This document shows, piece after piece, positions 7,042-13,873 of a stretch of 16,182 bases of DNA (position 1 is its first letter; each line of letters begins with the position of its first letter). Source of the DNA: an uncultured Pseudomonadaceae bacterium. GTDB lineage: Bacteria > Pseudomonadota > Gammaproteobacteria > Pseudomonadales > Pseudomonadaceae. The stretch is taken from positions 1 through 16,182 of the forward strand of contig CANRHT010000021.1 in NCBI GenBank assembly GCA_947630465.1, in the 5' to 3' direction. The position numbers were made by a program, and so were the translations under genes. Below the pieces are notes generated by a model that ran no database searches, was not told the DNA's origin, and worked only from the letters and a program-made list of their open reading frames with translations.

Positions 7042-9915
7042 ATGTTAAGTTCAACCCCGAGCGATCAATCGAACATTAAATCATCGAGTATTTCATGGTA
7101 CACCCTGCATGCTGAACAAATACGCGTGCTGTATCTCAATTCAAAAATACCAACATTATTGATGCTGTTGTGCACGATCCCAACGGTGTGGATCGTGAGC
7201 GACACGCATTATTCTGCGTTGCTGATCGCTTGGGTGCTGGCTGTACTGGCGATGACCGCGATGCGTTTTGTCTCTGCGCGCCTGTTTGAGCGCGCCAGTG
7301 AGGCGCGACGGATATTACCTATTTGGCAGACGATGCTGCTGGCCTGTGCCTGTTTTTCAGGCTCATTGATCGCGCTGGTGGCCGTTTATTTTGTACCTGG
7401 CGAAGAAGTGATGCAGCAATTGTTATTGCTGGGATTGTTATCCATTGTGATCACATCGGCCAGTATTGCCTATGCCGTGAGCTTGTTGCTGTACAGCTGT
7501 TATGCGGTGTGTGTTTTTCTACCCATGTTGTGGGTGTACTTTAATACTGACGCCGACTTTATGCAGGGTCTGGGTTTTTTAATCCTGATGTATGCCCTAG
7601 GCATGACGGCGGCGGTGTACCAAGTGAATCGCTTATTACGCAAAGTGTTTCAGCAGCGCACCGAGAATCAGTTGCTGATTGCGACATTGCAAACAACCCA
7701 GCAGCGCACCGATAGATTAAATGCTGAGCTGATTCTGCAGGTGGCTGATAAACACAGTGCCGAACAAGAATTACTCGCGGTGCAGGCCAGCCTTGAGCAC
7801 GGTGTGAACGCCCGCACCTTAGAGCTTAAAGAAGCGTTGCAAGAACTGGAAGCCAGCCAAGAACGCCTTGAGTTGGCTTTAGATGCCAGTCAGTTAGCGC
7901 TCTGGGATTGGCATCTGGATACTGATGAAGTTCATCACACCTTAATTAAAAGCATTTTTGGCCTAGAAGATGGGCAAGTCCGTGGCGTACTGCGTGATCT
8001 GCGACCTTTATTGCATCCGGAAGATTTGCCGGTGTTGCGCAATGCCATGATTGAGCACATGAAGCAACGCACTGATGGTTATGTGGTTGAGTATCGTATT
8101 AAACACAGTGATGGCCATTGGGTGTGGATTGAAGACCGTGGGCGTGCTGTGCAGCGTAATGCCGATGGTAGAGTGGTGCGTATGTTGGGTACGCGCCGCG
8201 ATATTTCCCAACGTAAGCAACATGATGAGCAATTGCGTTTAGCGTCCAGTGTGTTTGATGCCGGTACTGAAAGCATTGTTATTTTAGATGCAAATTATAT
8301 TATTTTAGCCGTGAATAAAGCCTTCACTAGTGTTACAGGTTTTGAGCGCGAAGAAGTTGTTGGTCGGCATGCTATGTTTGATCATTTGCCTGAAGAGGTG
8401 CTTGAACGCTATCGCATGATTATTGCTGCTGTTAATAAGGATGGTAGTTGGCAAGGGGAAACGATTGATGTGCGTAAATCGGGTGAGATTTACCCGCAAA
8501 CGCTGCAAATTCATGCAATACGAAATTTAGAAGGTGAGATCATTCGTATTGTCTGTTTTGTTACCGACTTAACCGCACGCCGCAAAGCGGAAGAGCGCCT
8601 GACTTATTTAACTCAATATGATGAGTTAACGGGGTTGGCTAACCGAGCTTTATTCCATCGTCGTTTGCAGCAGGCTGTTGAACATGCGCGTGAAAAAGAA
8701 GGGCGTATGGCGTTGCTGCATATTGATTTGGATCGTTTCAAAGTCCTTAACGATAGCCTGAGTGTTGAGATTGCTGATCAGGTGCTGCGCACGCTGAGCC
8801 GTCGTTTGACCCAGTTGTTACCTGAAGCGGGCACCATTGCCCGTCTTGGCGGTGATGAGTTTGCGATTATTTTAGATGACTACCGTTCTGCTACGCGAGT
8901 GAGTGAAGTGGCATCATCTATTTTAGCGCAGATTCGAGCACCCATTGAAGTGGCTGGTAATGAGTTGGTCATCAGTGCCTCACTGGGTATCAGTGTGTTG
9001 CCTGACAATGCGCGTGAACCTGCAGCATTGATCAGCCAAGCCAATATGGCGATGCAGCACGCTAAGCATTTAGGTGGTGATAATTTACAGTTTTATAACA
9101 ATCAGCTACAAGCTGCGACCTTAGAACGTTTACAGCTTGAGCAGCAATTACGACGCGGTATTGATGAGGGGCAACTGCAAGCCTACTATCAGCCAAAACT
9201 GACGTTGGCGGATGGCTGCATACGTTCAGCTGAGGCGCTGGTGCGCTGGAATCACCCAACGCGCGGTTTAGTGCCGCCGGGCGAATTTATTGCACTGGCT
9301 GAAGAGACGGGTTTGATTTGTGCCATCAGTGAAATGATGCTCTATCAAGCCTGTGCGCAATCGGTGCGCTGGTTAAAGCAAGGGCGCTCGATTCGCGTGT
9401 CGGTCAACTTGTCGGTCACTCATGTGCGCCAAGGTAACCTCGTTGAATTGGTGCAGAACGTGTTAGCCAAAACCGGTTTGCCAGCGTATTTATTGGAGCT
9501 GGAGCTGACTGAAACTCAGATGTTGGATAATGCTGCCAGTATTATTGAAACCTTTAAGCAGTTGCGTGCACTGGGTGTGCATTTGGCCATTGATGACTTC
9601 GGTACCGGTTATTCATCGCTGAGCTATCTCAAGCGTTTCCCGGCCAATAGCGTGAAAATTGATCAAAGCTTTATTCGTGATGTGACTGAAAACGATGAAG
9701 ATGCGGCGATCACGCGAGCCATTATCACTATGGCGCATGGTTTGAATTTACTGGTGGTGGCAGAAGGCGTTGAAACTCAGGAACAATTGGATTTCTTAAA
9801 GGCTAACCATTGCGATGAAGTGCAGGGCTACTTTATTTGTCGTCCGATACCTGCAGAGCAGTTTGCAGAGTTTTTGAATGAACATGCGTGCGAGCACTGC
9901 CAGTTCCCGCACTGA
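7042..9915 (+). CDS. Membrane-bound PAS-PAS-GGDEF-EAL protein (c-di-GMP turnover)
   Basis: The 957-residue protein has about six transmembrane helices (residues 36-195), forming a MASE-like sensor region I cannot assign to a named class. A coiled coil (about 205-280), two PAS domains (about 275-392, ending GTRRDISQRK, and 400-515, ending FVTDLTARRKAEE), a GGDEF domain (520-685) and an EAL domain (695-945) follow. The EAL site is complete: Glu731 in EALVRW, Asn789, Glu824, Asp851/Asp852 in DDFGTGYSSL, Lys872, Glu908 and Gln928, so it should degrade c-di-GMP to pGpG. The GGDEF loop itself (603-607) is intact, but the upstream signature usually ending GHxxGD reads SVEIAD (574-579) and no RxxD inhibitory site precedes GGDEF. 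The domain may be a weak cyclase or a GTP-sensing module. The ATG at 7042 has only a weak ribosome-binding site. Confidence 0.93.
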   Translation: MLSSTPSDQSNIKSSSISWYTLHAEQIRVLYLNSKIPTLLMLLCTIPTVWIVSDTHYSALLIAWVLAVLAMTAMRFVSARLFERASEARRILPIWQTMLLACACFSGSLIALVAVYFVPGEEVMQQLLLLGLLSIVITSASIAYAVSLLLYSCYAVCVFLPMLWVYFNTDADFMQGLGFLILMYALGMTAAVYQVNRLLRKVFQQRTENQLLIATLQTTQQRTDRLNAELILQVADKHSAEQELLAVQASLEHGVNARTLELKEALQELEASQERLELALDASQLALWDWHLDTDEVHHTLIKSIFGLEDGQVRGVLRDLRPLLHPEDLPVLRNAMIEHMKQRTDGYVVEYRIKHSDGHWVWIEDRGRAVQRNADGRVVRMLGTRRDISQRKQHDEQLRLASSVFDAGTESIVILDANYIILAVNKAFTSVTGFEREEVVGRHAMFDHLPEEVLERYRMIIAAVNKDGSWQGETIDVRKSGEIYPQTLQIHAIRNLEGEIIRIVCFVTDLTARRKAEERLTYLTQYDELTGLANRALFHRRLQQAVEHAREKEGRMALLHIDLDRFKVLNDSLSVEIADQVLRTLSRRLTQLLPEAGTIARLGGDEFAIILDDYRSATRVSEVASSILAQIRAPIEVAGNELVISASLGISVLPDNAREPAALISQANMAMQHAKHLGGDNLQFYNNQLQAATLERLQLEQQLRRGIDEGQLQAYYQPKLTLADGCIRSAEALVRWNHPTRGLVPPGEFIALAEETGLICAISEMMLYQACAQSVRWLKQGRSIRVSVNLSVTHVRQGNLVELVQNVLAKTGLPAYLLELELTETQMLDNAASIIETFKQLRALGVHLAIDDFGTGYSSLSYLKRFPANSVKIDQSFIRDVTENDEDAAITRAIITMAHGLNLLVVAEGVETQEQLDFLKANHCDEVQGYFICRPIPAEQFAEFLNEHACEHCQFPH

Positions 9916-9947
9916 TTGACTCAGCTGTAGGCACTGGCAGTTATGGC

Positions 9948-11336
9948 TTACGCGCCGCGGGTGTTACCGCTGGTGAGGTTACGCATCACTAGAGCGTGCT
10001 CTAGGTTGACGTTTTCTGGTACTGGGATAAACAACACATGACCGTCGCCAGGTGCGTCGGTTCGGCCTTTACCTTTTTGATCTTCAATATGTTTGAGATC
10101 AAAGGTTAGGTTACCTTGTGGAGTCATCAGCTCAATGGAATCATCCAAGGCGAAGCGGTTTTTTACAATCACTTCGGCTAAATCACCACGGCGTTCACCG
10201 GTCATTTCGCCAACAAACTGTTGGCGATCTGAGATCGAATAGCCGTATTCGTAGTTCTGGTACTCATCGTGCACGTGGCGGCGTAAGAAGCCTTCGGTAT
10301 AACCACGGTGTGCTAAGGACTCCAGTGTATCCATCAGCGACTTATCAAACGGACGACCAGCGACGGCATCGTCAATCGCTTTGCGGTACACCTGAGCCGT
10401 ACGAGCCACGTAATAGTGTGATTTAGTGCGGCCTTCGATTTTGAGCGAATGCAACCCCATCTGCACCATACGCTCGACGTGCTGTACGGCACGTAAGTCT
10501 TTCGAGTTCATAATATAAGTGCCGTGCTCATCTTCAGAGACGGACATATATTCACCTGGGCGGCCGGCTTCTTCCAGAAGGAAGACTTCGTCTGTGGGCG
10601 CGCCTACGCCAAGAATGGGTTCAACGGCTTGCATCAACGCTGGATCGGCATGTTGCACCGCGGCAATCGGCTCGTATTTATGTACGATGTCGCCGAGCTC
10701 ATTTTCTTTAGCTTCGTGGGTTTTATATTCCCAGCGGCAGGCGTTGGTGCACGAACCTTGGTTCGGATCACGCTTATTGATGTAGCCCGAGAGTAAGCAG
10801 CGGCCGGAGTAGGCCATGCATAACGCACCATGGACAAAGACTTCCAGTTCCATGCCTGGCACTTCATGGCGAATCTGTTCAATTTCATCCAAGGATAATT
10901 CGCGCGATAAAATAGCGCGGGTTAAACCTTGGTTATGCCAGAACTTCACGCTGGCATAGTTGACTGCGTTGGCTTGCACCGACAGGTGAATGTTCATCTG
11001 TGGGAAATGTTCACGCACCATCATAATTAGACCGGGGTCGGACATAATCAGCGCGTCAGGCCCCATGGCGACCACAGGTTCTAAGTCTTTTAGGAAGGTT
11101 TTCAGTTTAGCGTTGTGCGGTGAAATATTGACTACCACATAAAACTGCTTACCTTGGGCATGGGCTTCATGAATACCCAGTGCCAGATTAGCGTGATCAA
11201 ACTCGTTATTGCGCACGCGTAAGCTGTAGCGTGGCTGGCCGGCATAGACGGCATCTGCGCCATAGGCGAAAGCATAACGCATGTTTTTTAAGGTGCCAGC
11301 GGGTGACAACAGCTCAGGACGAAAGAGGGTCGACAT
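9948..11336 (-). CDS. trhP: tRNA uridine-5-hydroxylation protein TrhP (YegQ, peptidase U32 family)
   Basis: TrhP uses prephenate-derived chemistry and an iron-sulfur cluster to make 5-hydroxyuridine at wobble position 34 of certain tRNAs, the first step to cmo5U/mo5U. The 462-residue protein carries the U32 signature in ELEVFVHGALCMAYSGRCLL and the four cysteines expected for the family (Cys173, Cys180, Cys196, Cys200, counting from the chosen start). The N-terminal barrel (RPELLSPAGTLKNMRYAFAY, then GADAVYAG) and the C-terminal RNA-binding-like domain (GEMTGERRGDLAEVIVKN onward) are full length. The ATG at 11336 was chosen because TTGAG lies seven bases ahead; a TTG at 11348 would overlap that site. 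The gene converges with the GGDEF-EAL gene, only 32 bases apart, with no terminator visible between them. Confidence 0.93.
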   Translation of the reverse strand: MSTLFRPELLSPAGTLKNMRYAFAYGADAVYAGQPRYSLRVRNNEFDHANLALGIHEAHAQGKQFYVVVNISPHNAKLKTFLKDLEPVVAMGPDALIMSDPGLIMMVREHFPQMNIHLSVQANAVNYASVKFWHNQGLTRAILSRELSLDEIEQIRHEVPGMELEVFVHGALCMAYSGRCLLSGYINKRDPNQGSCTNACRWEYKTHEAKENELGDIVHKYEPIAAVQHADPALMQAVEPILGVGAPTDEVFLLEEAGRPGEYMSVSEDEHGTYIMNSKDLRAVQHVERMVQMGLHSLKIEGRTKSHYYVARTAQVYRKAIDDAVAGRPFDKSLMDTLESLAHRGYTEGFLRRHVHDEYQNYEYGYSISDRQQFVGEMTGERRGDLAEVIVKNRFALDDSIELMTPQGNLTFDLKHIEDQKGKGRTDAPGDGHVLFIPVPENVNLEHALVMRNLTSGNTRGA

Positions 11337-11368
11337 AACAAAACTCAAGAAAATAAAAATACTGGCAT

Positions 11369-11377
11369 ATTCTAGCA
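11369..11377 (-). promoter_or_regulatory. Candidate extended -10 promoter of trhP
   Basis: On the minus strand TGC (11377-11375) directly precedes TAGAAT (11374-11369), an extended -10 element. The -35 position has no good match. Transcription would start near 11362, about 26 bases before the trhP ATG. The same TAGAAT hexamer is used in the candidate uvrD promoter. Confidence 0.35.
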
Positions 11378-11487
11378 GCCATTAACTGAGCAGCGTAGTA
11401 CCGCTGGTAATTAATAACCAAGTAAAGGCGTCGGACTTTGAAAACCACCTTTATTTGCGCTAAACCACACCCGCTGGAAGCATCCGT

Positions 11488-11577
11488 AGGTCGTTCATTT
11501 ATGAGCGACATGCGTTTATAGCGGATCCCTGTTTTGTGGTGTTTGCTAATGTGTCGATCTTAAAAGATCGACTTACA
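11488..11577. repeat. Pair of REP-like hairpins in opposite orientation (BIME-like)
   Basis: The first unit has GTCGTTCAT (11490-11498) against ATGAGCGAC (11501-11509), a nine-pair stem with one wobble, preceded by GTAG and followed by ATGCG. The second has GTCGATCTT (11553-11561) against AAGATCGAC (11564-11572), flanked by TGT on the left and TTACA on the right. Read on the minus strand the second begins TGTAAGTCG, which parallels CGTAGGTCG of the first, so the two are inverted copies about 43 bases apart. This resembles the bacterial interspersed mosaic arrangement of REP sequences. They lie between the flavoprotein stop and the trhP promoter and could end or stabilise the flavoprotein mRNA. 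Confidence 0.55.
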
Positions 11578-11585
11578 TCATCAGC

Positions 11586-12770
11586 CTAGGCTACTGAACC
11601 GGCGGCATGCCCGCTGGCCCAGGCCCATTGAAAATTAAAACCGCCTAAATGGCCGCTAACGTCTAACACTTCGCCGATAAAATAGAGGTTGTCTTGTTTC
11701 TGCGATTGCATGGTTTTGGAGGAAACCTCTTGGGTATCCACGCCGCCCAAGGTGACTTCAGCGGTGCGATAACCTTCGGTGCCTGAGGGGGTCAGTTGCC
11801 AGTGATTCAGCTGCTGGCCAATCATGCTGAGTTGTTTGGCGTTGTACTGCTTGAGTGGTGTGTTGTTAAACCAATGCTCACACAGCAGTTGCGCCATTTT
11901 GCGGGTAAAGCATTCGCTGAGTAGGGTTTTGAGTTCCATATTGGGATGCAGGTTTTGTTGTTCTAATAACCAAGCGCTGGCATCGCGGTCGCTGAGTAAG
12001 TCGATTTCAATGCTGTCGCCAGGGTGCCAATAGGATGAAATCTGTAAAATCACAGGGCCGCTGAGGCCGCGGTGAGTGAAGAGTAGGTCTTCTTTAAAGT
12101 TTTGGCCGTTGCACTGCACCACGCAATCATTCACGGAGGTTCCGGACAGTGAAGTGCACAACTCTTTTAATTGCGGATCAGTGATGGTGAAGGGCACCAG
12201 TGCCGCGCGGGTGGGCAGGATTGTATGGCCAAACTGTTCAGCGACTTGATAGCCAAAGCCTGTTGCGCCCAACGTTGGAATGGATAAGCCGCCGCTGGCA
12301 ATCACTAAAGATGTGCAGTTTAACGTCTGTTTGTTGCATTGCAGAGTGAAGCCAGTGTCGTTGGCTTGGATGCGGGTGACTGGGGTATTGAGTTGGATGC
12401 TGGCGCCGGCATCGGCACACTCTTGTAAGAGCATCTCAAGAATATCGCTGGCTTTGTTGTCACAAAAGAGTTGGCCGAGTTTTTTCTCGTGATAAGGCAC
12501 TTGATGGCGCTGTACCATCTCGAGAAAATCCCATTGGGTGTAACGGGCCAGTGCTGATTTACAAAAGTGTGGGTTATTTGAAATAAAGTTACTGGGTTCG
12601 GTGTACATATTGGTGAAGTTACAGCGCCCACCGCCGGACATGAGAATTTTCTTCCCCGCTTTATTGGCATGATCTATCACTAATACTTTACGACCACGCT
12701 GCGCGGCAGTTAAGGCGCACATTAATCCGGCAGCACCGGCACCAATAATTATTACATCCACAATGAGCAT
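11586..12770 (-). CDS. HI0933/YhiN-family FAD-dependent oxidoreductase
   Basis: The predicted protein has 394 residues, normal for the HI0933-like flavoprotein family (YhiN, BaiN-related), whose cellular substrate is generally unknown. An N-terminal dinucleotide-binding motif IIIGAGAAGLMCA (7-19) is followed by the family signature GKKILMSGGGRCNFTN (39-54). Further along are IASGGLSIPTLGATGFGY, TRAALVPF and FTHRGLSGPVILQISSYW. The C-terminus carries the flavin-contacting IGEVLDVSGHLGGFNFQWAW. The start at 12770 (ATG, with AGG unusually close at three bases) places the glycine motif where relatives have it; a TTG at 12791 would add seven residues. The 442-base gap upstream contains the two structured elements, so its expression may depend on them or on a promoter I could not identify. 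Confidence 0.9.
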   Translation of the reverse strand: MLIVDVIIIGAGAAGLMCALTAAQRGRKVLVIDHANKAGKKILMSGGGRCNFTNMYTEPSNFISNNPHFCKSALARYTQWDFLEMVQRHQVPYHEKKLGQLFCDNKASDILEMLLQECADAGASIQLNTPVTRIQANDTGFTLQCNKQTLNCTSLVIASGGLSIPTLGATGFGYQVAEQFGHTILPTRAALVPFTITDPQLKELCTSLSGTSVNDCVVQCNGQNFKEDLLFTHRGLSGPVILQISSYWHPGDSIEIDLLSDRDASAWLLEQQNLHPNMELKTLLSECFTRKMAQLLCEHWFNNTPLKQYNAKQLSMIGQQLNHWQLTPSGTEGYRTAEVTLGGVDTQEVSSKTMQSQKQDNLYFIGEVLDVSGHLGGFNFQWAWASGHAAGSVA

Positions 12771-12852
12771 AACCTGAAGTCTAAAAATCAAAGCTCAAGT
12801 TTAACGGCTTTAATGCTGATGCAGGTAAAAAGCTGATCACGCGGAGCATGTC

Positions 12853-12952
12853 GTACTTCAGGGTGGGTGTTTTTCCGTCGATGAACCCGTCCAGGGTTCA
12901 ACTCCGGCGCTGCGCCATCCATGGCTCGCTTGTCACACCAACCCTGAAGTAC
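12853..12952 (+). repeat. Structured palindromic element, copy 1
   Basis: The 100-bp element begins and ends with GTAC. Its outer arms GTACTTCAGGGTGGGTGT (12853-12870) and ACACCAACCCTGAAGTAC (12935-12952) pair at 17 of 18 positions. Inside are three further dyads: TGAACCC/GGGTTCA (12882-12888 and 12894-12900, five-base loop), GGCGC-T-GCGCC (12906-12916) and GCCAT-CC-ATGGC (overlapping it). The core 12906-12926 is shared with copy 2 with two mismatches in 21. The conserved similarity continues beyond the right GTAC to about 12971. I do not recognise the family. It could be a non-autonomous mobile repeat or a structured RNA. Confidence 0.7.
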
Positions 12953-13076
12953 TCGTTGAGCATCTGTAGTGTTTGCACTTGTGCAGCTTTAATCATTGAG
13001 AGAGCAGATTCTTTTATATTTATACAGCGCAAAAGATAGGTGCTGAAGACTTGATAGCAATACACATGCTCAAGAA

Positions 13077-13175
13077 GTACCTCGCTCGTGCTGCGGTGAG
13101 CGCAGCCAAGGATGGCGTAGCGCCCGAATTGAGGCAGGAAGCCTCATTGAGGGAATAGCAGTACGAGCGAGGTAC
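13077..13175 (-). repeat. Structured palindromic element, copy 2 (inverted)
   Basis: The 99-bp element begins and ends with GTAC and runs in the opposite direction to copy 1. Outer arms GTACCTCGCTCGTGCTG (13077-13093) and CAGTACGAGCGAGGTAC (13159-13175) pair at 16 of 17 positions. Internal dyads are GCTGCG/CGCAGC (13090-13106), GGCG-TAG-CGCC (13114-13124) and TGAGGC/GCCTCA (13130-13146, five-base loop). The core 13104-13124 is the reverse complement of the copy 1 core apart from two bases. The flank 13058-13080 matches the copy 1 flank at 19 of 23 positions. Stem sequences differ from copy 1 while pairing is kept. Confidence 0.7.
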
Positions 13176-13212
13176 GTCAGGCATACATTTTGATTGCAGC
13201 ACTGTGTGTGCT

Positions 13213-13680
13213 TTAGCTGTGCAACACAAACTGCCCGGTAAAACAGGCACCATCTTCACCCTCTGCGGTCAGAATACGGCTGGTTAAACTGATGCGTGCT
13301 TTACCGTGACGTTGATACATTTTAAAGAAACGCTCCCATACTGCCGCGTCGGGTGCTGCACAAATGACCTCAGCGTCAGCAAAAACAGGTAGCGGATAAT
13401 CAATTTGTCCTGCCTGAACAACGATATGTGTGGTATTTATACCTGCATCGCGTAGACGTAAGTGCAACCAACCCCAGCACGCTAAGACACCAGCACAATA
13501 TAAACTGCCACCGAACATTGAATTTTGATGATTACGGTTCTCTGTTAATGGCATCTGCAAGCGTAAACACTGCTTATCCCAGTCGCGTACTTCGACCGCC
13601 ATGGCTGCAGTTAAAGGGATATCGCTAGCAAAGACTTGGGCTAAGTGCTGACAGGCCGTGCTGTTATGTGCGTTGCTCAT
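13213..13680 (-). CDS. YiiD C-terminal-type thioesterase-domain protein (hotdog fold)
   Basis: The 155-residue protein matches the putative thioesterase domain found at the C-terminus of E. coli YiiD, here as a stand-alone protein without the GNAT acetyltransferase half. The characteristic segment is LTENRNHQNSMFGGSLYCAG (45-64), where NHQNSMFGGS forms the hotdog active-site loop. It is followed by a long helix (VLACWGWLHLRL) and strands THIVVQAGQIDYPLPV and ARISLTSRIL. Substrate is unknown; an acyl-CoA or acyl-carrier thioester is likely. The ATG at 13680 has a good GAGG five bases upstream. It is divergent from cvrA across a 193-base gap. Confidence 0.85.
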   Translation of the reverse strand: MSNAHNSTACQHLAQVFASDIPLTAAMAVEVRDWDKQCLRLQMPLTENRNHQNSMFGGSLYCAGVLACWGWLHLRLRDAGINTTHIVVQAGQIDYPLPVFADAEVICAAPDAAVWERFFKMYQRHGKARISLTSRILTAEGEDGACFTGQFVLHS

Positions 13681-13873
13681 GGAGTCCTCGCGAAAAGAAA
13701 AGTGATACGACGTAAAATAGTTTAATAGTCACTGAGTTGTTACTCAATGACGATCATCTGCGTCATTAACCTATAAGTGATGCGCTGTGTGTGGGTGAGC
13801 ATGCGGCACACTCGGTTAGTGAGATATTTAGAACACTGCACAATAGTGTTGTTATTCAAAAGGAGAGGTACTT
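13681..13873. promoter_or_regulatory. Divergent promoter region between YiiD-type gene and cvrA, with dyads
   Basis: Two dyads stand out. GTCACTGAGT (13728-13737) and ACTCAATGAC (13742-13751) pair at nine of ten positions around a four-base spacer. AACACT (13832-13837) and AGTGTT (13845-13850) pair around seven bases, just upstream of the cvrA ribosome-binding site. A TATAAG at 13772-13777 is a possible plus-strand -10 box without a good -35. The dyads could be operator sites or small hairpins; I cannot name a regulator. Confidence 0.35.

Larger units (their letters stand above)
12771..13212. other. Long intergenic region holding two structured repeats
   Basis: This gap between two leftward genes contains two related elements of about 100 bp in opposite orientation (12853-12952 and 13077-13175). 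Between them is AT-rich sequence with a small palindrome, TGCAC-TT-GTGCA (12974-12985). The short open frames that cross the region coincide with the hairpin arms and resemble no protein I know. No tRNA or convincing promoter was found. Confidence 0.6.

Noticed and set aside
12853..12952. Integron attC site
   Set aside because: The length and imperfect palindrome fit, but the terminal core sites (RYYYAAC and GTTRRRY) are absent, and there is no integrase or cassette array.
12848..13039. 63-residue plus-strand open frame in the yhiN upstream gap
   Set aside because: It runs through the palindromic arms of copy 1, has no clear ribosome-binding site and resembles no known protein.
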